Shown here one piece after another: positions 11,742-23,611 of a stretch of 64,000 nt of DNA. Under the pieces are notes generated by a model. That model had not been told where the DNA came from. It made no database searches and saw only the letters and a program-made list of their open reading frames with translations. The position numbers and the translations under genes are program-made. Each line of letters begins with the position of its first letter. The first letter of the stretch is position 1. The DNA comes from Plenodomus lindquistii (taxonomy: Eukaryota > Ascomycota > Dothideomycetes > Pleosporales > Leptosphaeriaceae): the NCBI GenBank assembly GCA_025504975.1, contig JANUWI010000002.1, forward strand, positions 1,798,001 to 1,862,000, given 5' to 3'.

Positions 11742-13638
11742 TTTGTCAATCGTTGGTCAGAGGGAGAAAAGATTGCTGGTGCTTGGAAAGGGGTAGATGG
11801 AGCAGATTTCTGAGTCTGAACAAGATTTCTTGGTAAGACGTTCGAAAAGGGCTTTGTGGGCTGGAGGAAAAGAGACCAGGTTGTACTGGAGCAGGGGGTT
11901 TTATACGCCCATCCTCAGCAGCTGGCGCCGCCAGGACCTTTTTCACCGTGATGCAGTCGTAGAAGATGAAGTGAACTGAATTCCTCGATGTGGAGCCGGG
12001 AGTGAACAACTTCCTGTCCTCTCATTCGCTCGTCCTTGGGCAGATGAGTTCCCTGGCCGTCTGTTCACCAGGCTAGTGGCCTTTGGGGTGGTTAGACCAT
12101 ACATCTGGCGCTCCCATTGGTCGTGCCGCCGCTGTCTGGCAGGTTCCAAGTGGGGAATTGGATTCTACAGCATCTTCACGGTGATGCTCAAGCTGTTCAG
12201 GAAACGGGCGTCGAAAGAGCTGGGCGCACGTTCACAGGACCCCTGTAGCGCTTCTTCGGATTGGCGCATATGGTCTGGGGACAACGTGGCGTGAACCATT
12301 GTGGGGCTCCAGACATCGTATCATCAGCGGAAGCAGGAGCACAGGCTTTGTGTGACCTAGAGCGACCATGAGAGGTACCCTGCCCTTCTCCTGTAAGAGG
12401 CTTAATTGCATGGCAACGCTTATGTGCGTAAGCGTGCACGGTGTGTACATAGAGGTCGAGTGACCTAGTGGCGTAGTGATGGGAAGGAGCCACCATATAC
12501 TATGCGCGGGGACAGCGTTCGTCGCATTGGGCTGTGTTGCTGGGCGACACCGGCGGCACCGACGATACCGTCATCGGAACATCGGGGACAGCAGGGTACT
12601 TAATGAGCGAGCAAACGATGTGCCTGGATGTCGTATTCGAACCCTCCGGAAGACGATTATGATAGGGAGGGCGGCTTTATGTTATACACACAGGCAGAGC
12701 CATGCAATTGAGGCTGTTTTGCAAGCTGTACACTGCTAGAATCTGCAAAACGTGTGCCCGCGGCTTCGAGAACAGCAATCGCCTGAGTGAACGTCGTACA
12801 TGCAGGAAGGTTGCATGAGAACACCAGTGCAGGTGAAAGTCTTAAGGGACTGCGTAAGACCACGCAGTACACAAGGCCAGCCTCGAGATCCGGACGACAC
12901 GGCAGGGCTTCAATTGGGAGAAAAGCAGCAGCGAGCTTATCAGTGTTGTGGGATCTGTGAAAGATTCGTCTACGGAGTATTAGTCTACACTCAAGAGAGT
13001 CACAGAAGGTTAAACACGCTTTGAGAAACAGAACAGAGAAAGCAAAACAAGCTGCGAAGAAGGGACGCCGGCGAAGCTGCAAGCCGGCTGTCGATATCCC
13101 AGTTCCTATGTATAGTCAGTGTGTGTTGGCATCTTTCAGCCGGAGCGTCAGACTTGGAGCTGTGCGCGCTGCAATGCACTATCTATGTGGGCGATGGTGA
13201 AGCTGCAAGACCACAACAGTATCGAATGTACTGTCCAGCCGCTCCCTGTGGTAATCAGCAGGAAAGCCATGGCCAGCTCAATGGCTGCCAGCAATCCGAG
13301 GTGTTCGTGAGCATGGGCTCAACCGCTCTGTTGTCTGCTGCATGACACAAAGCAAGCTGGCTATGGTTCGGCGAGGCTACAGAGCTATTGAAGCTGGGTA
13401 GCTGCCTCGTTGTGGTCGCGTCCCAAAGACGGTGGTGTTGAAGTAAGAGAGAAGGGAGCTCGTGGGCAAAGCTCTCGTCGTCAACAATACCGCAGTGGTC
13501 CGTGCACGACAGTAGCGTTTCCTTGGCAGCCTCGTTGGGCTGACTGGTCGCCAGTCACCTCCTCTCTCTCTGCGAAACTCGGCAAAGAGCGCTGTATTCA
13601 CGCCGAATGCGCATTCGTGTATTCCAACGGGGGATGCT
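11742..13638. other. Divergent intergenic region, 1.9 kb
   Basis: It lies between the start of the F-box-like gene (-) and the Zn2Cys6 regulator (+), so it holds both promoters. A 141-codon frame on the minus strand (13082-12657) has no domain-like content and is not called. No repeat or RNA gene was seen. Confidence 0.45.
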
Positions 13639-15752
13639 ATGACCAAGAGGCCTCACGACAGCACCACAGTCTCGCATGCAGAACCTTCGGATCGGCAAGC
13701 GTCTTACGATGCGGAGGGCAATGGAAGTCACGAGGAAGGGGATGGATCTTCGCTAAAGAAGCCCCGGTCTTTCATGGCTACATTGGTCAGTGTACCCCTA
13801 CTATATTTTGCGCGCGCATGTTGATGTAACAGGCATGCGATATCTGTAGGTCCAGGAAAACAAGATGCGACGAAGACAGGCCCAAGTGCGGCTACTGCAA
13901 AACCATGAATTTGGTCTGCACTTACCAAGCGCCACGACCGACCAAAAAGGACCAGTCCATGGCTGTGGCTATCAATGCTATCAGAAGGCTTGAATCGAAG
14001 ATTGAGGATCTCACAGCCGCTATCATTACGCCAAAAGCACCATCGCCAGGGCAGCCTTTGCTTGCAGGACCAATCTTTGATCATGTTTCACCCCAGCCTA
14101 CGTTTTCTCAATCAAGCCCTGGGTCTCAGGGTATGTCTGTGCCGGCATACCGTCACAACCACAGAGGAGCAAGTATGCACGAGTTGGCCATGTCCCCGCA
14201 AGTCGCTGGAACACCTGTCCAAACTTCGTTCCCGGTCCCAGAGGCTCCTAGCAAAGTCGCGCTGTCTTTCAGTCAACACCGTGTATCGTTGTGGCCTGCC
14301 ATCAAACAGATACTTCCCGTGGAGTTTGTCGTGACTCGGGATGGCCTTTCCCAGGACTACATAGGCGAACTCGAAAACCAGAGGCCTCCTCTGCCCACTC
14401 ATATCGACAGACCTTTTGGTACAAGTCCTGACACGTGGTTGATGAGTCTTCCACAGTCCGTCATCAAAGGGCTTTCCGATGCATACTTTGCGGTCTTCCA
14501 TCGCACTACACCCGTGCTCGACAAGTACCAATTTCACTCTAGCACGCTGGGCATGGCTGCTGGGAACGAATTTGGATATGATATCGAGTCATGTCTGGTA
14601 TTGAACGTGTTGGCGCTCGGTTGCCTAGCAGTTCGAGCTTATGAAGAAGGAGACTTTGCGCTTCCTTCACGAAATGCGACATCTGGAACCGGCTTTGTAC
14701 ATCCAGAGTGGTACCAACTGATCACCGACGACCCGCCTGGTCTAAAGTTTTTCAATGAGGCCAGAAGGCGCTTTGGGTTTCTGATATGTCAGAATGATCT
14801 CCAGGCCGGCCAGTTCTACATGCTGTCAACACTTTACTATGCCCAGATCTTGCGACCCCTCGATTCGTGGGCCACGGTCAACAGAGCAGCTCTTTGCTGC
14901 ACAAGTATACTAAGCCGTTGCGAGACGATTGACTTCAACCAGTGGGATGGTGACATGTTCTCCAGGCTTTACTGGTGCACCCTGATGTACGAGACAGTCA
15001 TCACACAAGAACTCGATTTACTTCCACACAGCGGTCTGTTGGAGTACGAGTCCGATACACCCCTACCGAAGTTCACACAATGTCCACGTCCAAAGACATC
15101 GATTTCTGTCCTTTTGACTGACGAAGACGACTCATTCTTCAACTTCCATTTCCTCGCCCAAGCCGCCCATCGCATCATTCTCACACGCGTCAAGCAGAGC
15201 CTTTACTTCTTTGCGGAGAAGGAGAGCTTCCCTAGTACCAGTGTGACTGCAGAAATGTACCATCAGCTTGAGCAGTGGCGCGCGAACCTTCCACCGTCAC
15301 TCCAATTCTCAGATGATGAAAGTGACGACTCGGCAAGTCCAGCCCACATCATCGCCAAAGCCATGCTGCGAAGTCGTTATCTTGTCGCGAAGTTCCACAT
15401 TGGTCGGCCGTTCCTCTACAAGGCATTACATGCGCCTGCCTTCACGGCCGATGCCGAGTACAACGAGGTCAGAGAAGGGTTGCGTGGCGGGATGTACTGG
15501 CCAACGACCATGGGACTGTGCACACAGATGTTATCGGCGCTACCTATCAAGTTTGGCTGGTGTTGCCAGTGCTTCGGTCAAGTGCTGCTGTTCCACGCGG
15601 TGGCGCGATCGCCAGACCCAAAGCTACAAGCCACTTTACCAGCAGACTGGCAGGAGTGGGTGCAGATTATGATGACGCTCATTGAGAGTTGCGCAAGAAG
15701 TAGCCCAGGGATTGCAAAGGACCTTGAGTTGCTGCGCTTGCTTGAGATGTAA
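13639..15752 (+). CDS. Zn2Cys6 fungal transcription factor
   Basis: DNA-binding regulator of the Gal4 class. Exon 1 (13639-13785) encodes 49 residues ending in a basic KKPRS patch. Exon 2 (13833-15752) begins with the zinc cluster. The joined protein has 688 residues with a perfect C-x2-C-x6-C-x6-C-x2-C-x6-C pattern at Cys51, 54, 61, 68, 71 and 78 (ACDICRSRKTRCDED...). Two zinc ions and a CGG-type half site are expected from the family. Downstream are a short helical linker (INAIRRLESKIEDLTAAI, about 95-112) that may dimerise, a Pro/Ser-rich linker, and the fungal-specific middle homology region (from about residue 240, with LNVLALGCLAVRAYEEGDFALPS). The intron donor is GTCAGT, unusual but GT-AG. 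Its regulon is unknown; the neighbours do not form a pathway cluster. Confidence 0.9.
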
Positions 15753-16361
15753 CACCTGCATAGTCTTACCAAGGCATGATTATTCCGCTTTTGGACATGC
15801 ATGTACTACGAGATCAATGTACACGGTGATTTCCATCCGAGACTGTGTTTGTGGTGATTTTGCTTTGTAGTACGTTACAGGTGCTCTAGAGGAGGCCCTG
15901 CAGTGCAGTGAGTTTCTTTATGCGTCGCATCTTGGACAGGTTTCAACCAGTCAACGTCTGCAACGAATAGGCGATTTGAATGTGCGTTTTGCCGAACGGT
16001 ACTTGTGCAAGGATAATGATGCGAACCGCAAATAGAATGCGTGGCCCCTGTCTGCGCGAGCAAGCATCTGGGGAGTTATCTGACACTGCCTCGCTGAACA
16101 CATTACGACTTCCCCTTCTCCACGCTCCTTTCCCGACCCGCGGTTACCCTATTGCGCAGTTTGGTAATCCCAGTGTTTTTGTGCATTCCTTGGACCAGCC
16201 TGCCCTTGTCAACCCGCCATTGTGTGACATTGTGAGGATCCGCGTCATCCCTGTTTCGCCGCAGACCTCCGCGCCCGACGCTACCATACGAATCTGACGC
16301 CGCGGCATACGTCGTCGCAACCACCTCGACTCCTTTGCGCTGAGAGTGGAAGCGCCTTTCG
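15753..16361 (+). other. Intergenic region upstream of the glycosyltransferase
   Basis: It holds the 3' flank of the zinc-cluster gene and the promoter/5' UTR of the gene at 16362. The stretch about 16090-16330 is C-rich in the plus strand, as in many fungal promoters. No gene was seen. Confidence 0.4.
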
Positions 16362-17688
16362 ATGGGCATGGCGGAATACTCGTATCAGTCGCTGGCGAAC
16401 ATGGGCCCGCAAGGGCGGTGGCGGCGCGTACTGCTGGTCGCAATGGTGCCTATGGTGCTTGCCTTCATCTACTACAGCCACGCCTCGTCATACATGTCTA
16501 GTAGCCTCTCATCTTCACAGTACGTTTGCAGATCCCGAGAAAACACCAACCACGACTGACTGGCATGCGACAGATATCCCGTTACGCAAAATGCATCGCT
16601 TGCGCAAGACGACGCATCAATGACCACGATAATAAAAGCCCTCTATGGCCCCATACTGCACCCAGTCGACGCGGCAAACTTCACCGACGAGGATGGCGAC
16701 ATATATCGCCTGCACGGCGAGCCCAAATTCAAACAGAAGCTGGGCAAGAAGGTGCTCATACTGGACATTGACAGCAGGCCGCTGACGGGCGAGGGCCAGC
16801 TCATGACTGAGGAATTGAAGTGGAAGGGCATGCGACCGCTCTCCGCGGGCATGCTAAGCCATTACATGTTCGGTACGGCCGCCACATAACGCTAGCGCTC
16901 CATTGCCTCAAGCATAGCTGACATTCTCGACAACAGCCAAAATCCACGGTTACGACTACAAGTTCATCCGCGCGCCCGACTATGCCGACCGCTGGGGCAC
17001 CTGGGTCAAAGTGCCCATGATGAAAGAAGCCCTCAAAACCCACGAATACATTGTCTTCATGGACTCGGACGTCATGTTCCACTACCCGCATCTCCCGCTC
17101 GAATGGCTGCTCAACTACTGGAACATGACCGACGACACCCTCGCCATGATGTCCATTGACCCCAACGAGCCGCAAAACTACGACGACAAGGGCAACCGCT
17201 TCCTCAACACAGGTTTCGTGATTGCGCGCCAGAGCAAGCGAACACAGGAAATGTACAAAGCCTGGGCGGAGTGCCCCTCCGAGAAGAAATACCCAGGCTG
17301 TGCGCGATGGAAACTGGACTGGGCGCACGAGCAAGCCGCGTTTGGAAACTACCTCCGCTACGACTACGACCGTCCAGATGATATCCGCGTCCTGCCCTGC
17401 GTCGAGGCCAACGGCGCCCCCGAGGCTGCAAATCGCGGCGGCTGCAAGGGTGTTTTTGTACGCCATTTTTGGGTTGACAAGGGCCTTGTTGCGAAGAACC
17501 TTGCCGACAGCGTAATGCAGTATTTCCTCCCGCGACTCCACCAACTCTACCTCAATACGGCGACCGAGCACATTATCGATGCCAAGGGCTTTAGGCTCGA
17601 GGGCGCAGATCTGATTGAGTTGACGGAAGCGGAGAAGGCCAAGGCCAAGGCTGAGGCGGGCAAGAATCAGAAAGATGAGGGGTTTTGA
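16362..17688 (+). CDS. Type II membrane glycosyltransferase, GT-A fold with DxD motif
   Basis: Likely Golgi/ER sugar transferase. Three exons (16362-16519, 16574-16872, 16937-17688) with GT-AG introns give 402 residues. A short basic cytosolic tail (GRWRR) precedes one signal anchor (VLLVAMVPMVLAFIYY, about residues 23-38), then a lumenal stem and catalytic domain. The metal and nucleotide-sugar site is D195-S-D197 in YIVFMDSDVMF, preceded by a WVKVPMMKEAL helix and followed by RFLNTGFVIAR, as in GT34-like and related nucleotide-diphospho-sugar transferases. The C-terminus is Lys/Glu-rich. An in-frame ATG two codons downstream (16368) is an alternative start. Acceptor and sugar are not predictable; galactosyl or mannosyl transfer in glycan decoration is the family-level guess. 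Confidence 0.85.
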
Positions 17689-19152
17689 GGAAACTTTGAC
17701 GCGCGTATTGTTATGCTGGGCAGGGGGGGTTATACGACGAGGTAAGGTGGGAAGAAAGAAGAAGATATACCATGATAGAATAGGGATTATTCGCATCGTT
17801 TCTGCAGGAAATGGGAGTTTCTGGGGATTTTTCTTGGGACAGGGGAACAACAAGTCATGCAAAGGGACTCTTGAGATGTTTTTCTCATCGTCACGTCATA
17901 GCATTTTTCATTTTTATTCTTTGGGAAGAGAATAATATCACTGGGTTCATTGCGTAGAGTTTGCTGGACGAGTGTTAGATATGTGGTGCTTGCTTGATAT
18001 TGATTGGATGCTAAATGCAGTGGCGTTGGAATGGTAGTGAATGTTGTGGTGTTGGTATGAGAGTGAGTGTGTGGGTGTAAGTTGGGTATGAATCTCCTCA
18101 CTTCTCACCACGATAGATGACGGACACATGAAGCACACGAGAAACTAACCATCACATCGACACATCTTTTCGCTGCGTGCCAATCTCGCATCGCTTCTCA
18201 CCACGCTACTTCAACTCCTAGTGAGCATTATCTCGTAGTCTTCTTCCTGGTGTGCCATGTGTTAGTCTCGCCATCAGTATGTCATTTATTAGGTGCGGCA
18301 TGCGCTCTGACTGTAGTGGATGCATGGGTCATCGTGGCTACAGCGCGGTTTTGCCTGCTTGCGGCTGGTTCTTGTGTACACTGCATGAGATGGAGGGGGC
18401 TGTTGCGCGTAGTTTTCGCAGGTTGTAGTCTAGTGTGGACTTGGGCTTTCGTAGGGATAGCGTGGGATATGTTTGATAGGGTAATGCTGAGGCTGGAGAC
18501 CGGATGTCAATGTGCCATCGCGGGAGGCGGCGGAGAGCTACCGGTACCTAGACAAATCATAAATGGTGCCCCTGGCTTGGTCTTTGCAGGCGCTCTTGAG
18601 CGCAAATGCACTGCTGACATAGTAGCTTTAGGCGGTGAGGGTATGTATGAGCTTGTTTAGACATGAAAGGGCGTTCCGGTTCGTCTTCTTTTCGGAGTCT
18701 CTGGGGCTGATGGAAGTGGTAGATCAAGTGGGCGCCCTGGTTCAGTGGTAGAGATATGTATGACCTGCGTTGGGATTCCTTTGGCAGTTTCAGGGCGTGC
18801 TTGAGGATGTGGGCATTCAGCGTATTGGGGAGGTCGTTGAAGCTTCGGTGAGGTCCGTCTGGTCACGAGAGCGCTGTGTCATGGTGAGAGCTGGTCGGGT
18901 GAAGGATTGGCAAGTAAGTAAGACCTTAAAGGTCGATGGTACAGGTCGAGAGGTGAGGACTACGTGATCTCGATTGCGTCATCAGGTAGGGTCTAACGCT
19001 GTTGACAGCAAACGCGGTTGCCGCGGTGCGTTTGCGATGTTGACCCTCATCTCAAGCTTTGACCTGACACAACCACCTCACACTTTGCACGATTACTGTT
19101 GATCGCCTCTCGAGATACCTATCAGCAGCCATTGCCTCACACATTGCGCAAG
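17689..19152. other. Intergenic region, 1.5 kb
   Basis: It holds the 3' flank of the glycosyltransferase gene and the promoter of the gene at 19153. A 136-codon plus-strand frame (18250-18660) is hydrophobic and Cys/Ala/Val-rich but has no recognisable domain and is not called. A tRNA A-box-like string occurs near 18738-18752 without a proper B box. Confidence 0.4.
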
Positions 19153-19997
19153 ATGGAGTCGGAAATCATCACCAAAGAACCTAGGACATTCCACCCGTGG
19201 TCGCAACTGCCTGCCGAGCTGCAGTTCAGTGTCCTCTGTTATTTCGTTAAGACACCCTACTATGTTGACACGAAGAAACATTTCCTATCCATTTCTTCCG
19301 GTGTCTTGAATACGATCCTTAAAGTCCACAATCGGTACTTCGTCCAGATTGCGCTGGAAGCGTGTCAGTATATCATTCCATGCACCAGGCATCGAACTTC
19401 CACGATCCGTGTACATTTTGAACTGATTTGTGCTTTGCAGACTACAAGAATAACTTTTTCTACATAGGAGCTGTCCGCCCATGGGAAGGGCCGTGGCATA
19501 AACTACCAAGCGATAAGTACTGCAATTGGATCCAGCGCCTTTCTATCGATCTGGACACATGCCCGATGACGGACTCCGCTACCCAAATCTTCCATTCAAG
19601 TCCAAGAATATCTGAATGGAGTCGCCTTGTCGAACCTCCTCAACAGCTCTTATCGGCATCGTCAGCAGTCCCTGGTCTGTCATTGGAAAAAATTGCACAG
19701 CACTCTCAATGGCAACATCGTTTTCCTAACCTCAAGGTCTGCTACCTGAGTGTTAGCGATGTCTACAGTCTCACAGGGGATCCTTGTGACCCCAACGCAG
19801 TCGCTAAGATAGTTGAGACGCTCGCTTCTGGACGCATACACCTGAAGCCATTGGAGCTCGTGGTCACGATCAGTAACTATAGATGTGGGGACAGACTTTC
19901 AGTTGTCAAGAAAGGTGATACGAAGGTTTTTGAGAGGCCATGTGAGACGATCATTAGGAAGTGCCTTGAATCAATGCTGGCTCGAGAAGCTACATGA
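19153..19997 (+). CDS. Hypothetical protein, possibly F-box-like
   Basis: Two exons, 19153-19363 and 19441-19997, give 255 residues. The junction (GCGT|gtcagt...tttgcag|AC) keeps the frame and yields ALEAYYKNNFFYIG. The N-terminus (TFHPWSQLPAELQFSVLCYFV, about residues 10-31) looks like a degenerate F-box (LP.EL...IL..), and the WIQRLSIDLD segment (about 110-120) resembles the strand that starts the second half of many Dothideomycete F-box-like proteins of unknown role. No membrane segment or signal peptide is seen. ATG 19153 is preferred; the frame extends to 19099 without a convincing start. The intron uses the rare GTCAGT donor also seen in the regulator at 13639. Function is unknown. Confidence 0.68.
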
Positions 19998-20606
19998 TCG
20001 CCAATCGACCCAACACAGCACCACATTCGAGAGAGCGATGGGAGTCGGTTTACTTTGCTGCTGGGAAGGCTGAAATATCCAAAGAATGGCTATGCTACAC
20101 AGTCTGCCGATTCTTTCGTTTGAGCTAGATATTCCGCGCATGCCCCAGCGTCTATGATAGCTCCCAACGAAGAGAATGGAATCAATTCGAACTTACAACT
20201 TTTCAAGTGTAGTGATATTTTCGTGCCATGTCGTTGTGTAGTGAATCTTCTGTGAATGATAATTTGCTTATTGTTTTGCGATGTCAGTTTTCGTTCTCCT
20301 CCAACATTTTCAGTACATCTTGCATAAATCCACTAGACGCTCCTTAGAGAAGGACATCATACAATGTCCTGAATCACTTCGCCTTATTGAGCTTGAGTAA
20401 TACAACACTATTGTGCAATGGGATGATCTTGACATGTGAACAGAACGAGGAGAAGACAATATACCCACGTTTCATGTACAAATCCAGCATTTGATGTAGA
20501 AAATTAGATGCTACACTTCGAGATCCGAGATTCCTCCTGCGAAGAGGAAGCCCAACGAAGAAAGAGGTAGCACGCCGAAGATATCACCTGGCCCTACGCT
20601 TCGAGC
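19998..20606. other. Convergent 3' intergenic region
   Basis: It lies between two 3' ends, is moderately AT-rich, and contains no convincing frame, RNA gene or repeat. Confidence 0.4.
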
Positions 20607-21816
20607 CTATGCTTCCAAGTACTGAAGATCGCTCCACCAGCTGTGAGCGAGAACTTCTTCAATCCCCGTCCTCGCAGTCGGATCAATGTTGGCCATTCCA
20701 CCGATCATCTCCAAAGCCTCAGGCCCAAGGCAGCGTGCCCACATTTCGAACTTCAGCTCAGGCTCGTCCGCTATCATTGTCTTGGCCACGTGTGACGAAC
20801 GTCTAATGATATTACACCAGTCTTCATCTTTAACCAGGTTGTAAAGATTGTCGTTGGGTAGACCGAAGTAGACAAAGTGCCGACTCAGCATCTCCTGCTC
20901 CAACGCAATGCCCAAGTCGCGCAAATCCTCGTAGTCGCTTATGAGTAGACGCTGGCCGCCACCCAAGGTGTATATGCACTGTGAACTGGGGTGAGAAATT
21001 GTGCGGTATGAACTCGACTATAGTGACTTACTACGAGTGCGAACGAGAAAATGTCGGACGCTTTCGTCAAGCCAATACCAGTCTGACCTTCTGGGCTGCG
21101 CCACATCACATTTCCAATCGCCTGGGGCGCGCAAAGAGGCCGCACACCTTCTGGTCTGACGGCAATATCGAAGTCACCCAGGGCGATGTCGGTGATTGTC
21201 TTGTTACCCTCCGAATCGCAGGTCCAGTTGACGAAGATGTTGTCAGGTTTTATGTCTAGCAGTGATTTCAGTCTTCCGATCCCTCACGGGTTTGGATGAT
21301 CTTTCTGGGTAAGGGAGCTTACCAATGTGTAGCCAGTTCTTCTGATGGAGTTCTTTGATCGCCTCTCCGACTTGTCGCAGGATCTTCATTCGATAGAGCA
21401 TGTGAAGGCCCGGGTCACCCTCAATCAATGCAAGTAATGTGTCGCGAAAATACGGGTAAACGAGCACTTTTCCGTTCTCGTCTTCTTTGCAGTCAACGTG
21501 GATGCGAAGGTTACGTGATTCGGCGAACTCGGCTGCAAGGCGCAGGTTCACATCGTAAGCAGAAGGCCAAACGCGCTTGAGCGTAAAATGCTGATCGCCA
21601 GATCTGAGGGGATTGTCAGGAACGTTCTAATGCAGTAAAGCGGGAAGTCAAAAATTACTGGGCTTTGTGGATAGTGAGATCCTTGTGCTGGTGGTGAAGT
21701 CGGAGCATCTCGCCCTGAATGTACGTGCGCCCAGAATTGCCTACGAGAGTAGATGCCATCCTGGCGAAGCCAGGGCGGCCTCGGATCGGCAGGCGAGCAG
21801 AACGACTGAGAAACAT
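20607..21816 (-). CDS. Divergent protein-kinase-like protein
   Basis: Four exons (21816-21659, 21603-21323, 21255-21032, 20978-20607) give 344 residues covering a kinase-fold domain. Visible motifs are a reduced Gly-rich segment (VGNSGRTYIQG, about 25-35), a candidate VAIK-type lysine (FTLKRV, Lys62), the catalytic loop HIDIKPDN (Asp147, Lys149, Asn152; HRD has become HID), a metal motif LGDFDIA (about 172-178; DFG has become DFD) and an APE-like MWRSPEGQT. The C-lobe ends with RTGIEEVLAHSWW. The key residues for catalysis are kept, so activity is possible. It resembles a family of lineage-expanded kinase-like proteins in Dothideomycetes (from memory, not searched). ATG 21816 (MFLSRSARLP) is chosen; ATG 21759 (MASTLVG) is an alternative, and an upstream exon cannot be excluded. 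Substrate is unknown. Confidence 0.78.
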
Positions 21817-22823
21817 GACGAAAGCAGTGTGATGTCGACATGAGTGCGAGCACTGTGAGAAGAAGGCAGGTAATGGTCAGCTAGCTCGCGCTACGTTTGG
21901 TCTAGTGCGTGCGCTAGCGATTTCGGTGCAAACAATCATAGCAACGTCGGTGAGGCTAGTCACACTTGGATTATTCAGGCTGGTTGCGATCGATATACGA
22001 TGCTCTGCAGGTGTGAGGGAAATCATTTTTACAAGCATAGCGTAGCCGAAATACAACAGCGATTAGCAAGACACTGATAGCAACATCTTGACTTACACTA
22101 AAGCATACACTTCCGAAGATTGGTTCTCTTGAGTGGTCTGATAGAGTGTAGGGATATACATTTCATGATTTGCAAGCAACTCATACTTGGAGTATAATGC
22201 CAAAGCTGCTGGATAGGTAAGATTACATTCGTATTACCCTGCTCTACTTTACTTTCAATATCTTTCTCTCACTCCACTGACATGAGGCAACGAAGAGTAT
22301 TCCTCGAGTTTTCAGTCTTACATTCTCTTCTCCATATTCCACGTGTGACTAAATGCTACTGAACTTATTGCTGCCGCGTAATCTAGGTCAGCTGCATACC
22401 CTTCCGTATCGCTTACACATTCAATTCCTCAAACACTTCGACCGAGTGGTGATCTCGCCGCACCGTCACCGCTACGGCTGCCTTGCGTACTGAACCCACT
22501 AACCTTGCAATTATTTACACTATTACCGCTACTGTGTCACCGAATTCTGGGCTTCTATTACCTCGATATGCATAGCCTGACTTGCAAACGATGAATTATG
22601 GGCATTTATTCAATGATCATATCAGGCAGCTACAAATGCTACAGTCACGGCCTCGAGTCTTACTCTCACTATGATCTTCGGCGTTTGTATGGTGCAGACG
22701 AACTGATTGTGAGTGCCTCATAAAACCTCATTGCCTTGCAGTGCTCGTCAACTTGCCTCACAGCAACACGTAACGGTATCCAAACTCGATATTGCTGATC
22801 CTCGGAGGCACAACGTCTACACA
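21817..22823. other. Divergent intergenic region, AT-richer
   Basis: It lies between the kinase-like gene and the orphan at 22824 and holds both promoters. It is more AT-rich than its surroundings and has no clear frame or repeat. Confidence 0.4.
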
Positions 22824-23207
22824 ATGTCAGGTATCGGAGCTTCAGGAATTAGGCTCTACAGCTTGATTACGAAATCCGAGGCCATTGCTACTGTACTGAA
22901 CGGAGGCCGAGCCATTGAGGTCGGGTTTGCAACACAAACCACTTCAGTATCCCGATTCTTCCTCCCACAGACTACAAAGGACAAGCTACTTAAGTTGATC
23001 GCTACCACACCCAACGTTCCTCCTGGAGCTACCAGAGTCGTGATGACGTGAGTGCGAACATGACCTCGGGAATGGACTGGAACTAACTTCGAGAATAGTG
23101 AGATAGTCCATCAAAGTCTCGCTGATGCGAGGCCGCATTGGGCCCTGAGTTGGTACGCGGGCACAGTCTTTCTCAAAAAGAGCCATGAAGCTGTCCCACA
23201 AGTATAG
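22824..23207 (+). CDS. Small orphan protein, 110 residues
   Basis: Two exons, 22824-23047 and 23099-23207, joined by a GTGAGT...TAG intron (with an aactaac branch-point-like string), give 110 residues. The protein starts MSGIGASGIRLYSL, has a Thr/Ser/Leu-rich middle (LPQTTKDKLLKLIATTPNVPPG) and ends in HWALSWYAGTVFLKK...VPQV. It shows no signal peptide, membrane segment or known motif. I called it because the frame is kept exactly across a canonical intron and the second exon has balanced composition. It lies between a kinase-like gene and DNA2, convergent with the latter. Function unknown; it could also be a remnant of a larger gene. Confidence 0.5.
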
Positions 23208-23611
23208 TTCGAGGCGAATGCTTACGCTGTCAGGTCGAGTTGATACGAGAAGGCGCTCAGAAGCTTACGAGCTACGGATCAGCCACATCTATCTGCTAGT
23301 GGAAGGGTTGAGGCATCGTGTTGGCTCATTGTGGTGTTGGCTTGGTCTGCCTGCGATTCAAGGGAAAGATGTCAAGATGTCTTTTCACTAGAAATCTATT
23401 GCTTCTCTTTCAAGATGAGGACCTCCTGCATTAGGTGCTATTCAATACCACACCACGCTAAACCGCTCACTGCAAAAAACCTCAGGTACTATCCTACCAT
23501 GAGCCCTCCACCCAACCCAATCCTATCCTTCGCCTGCGCAATAGCCACTCTACATACCAACCAAGTCCCAAGAAACGAATGATTGAGCATCATGCTCACA
23601 ACCACGACCCC
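23208..23611. other. Short convergent intergenic region
   Basis: It separates the orphan gene from the DNA2 stop codon and contains nothing recognisable. Confidence 0.35.

Noticed and set aside
12600..12640. Possible minus-strand tRNA B box (GGTTCGAATAC)
   Set aside because: It lacks the terminal CC and no A box or stems pair with it.
12657..13082. 141-codon minus-strand frame
   Set aside because: No recognisable domain, poor composition and no splice partners; it lies within a divergent promoter region.
18250..18660. 136-codon plus-strand hydrophobic frame
   Set aside because: Cys/Val/Ala-rich without a clear start context or family; probably chance.
18735..18790. tRNA-like A box (TGGTTCAGTGG)
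   Set aside because: No proper B box and no acceptor stem pairing were found, so it is likely a chance match or a decayed fragment.
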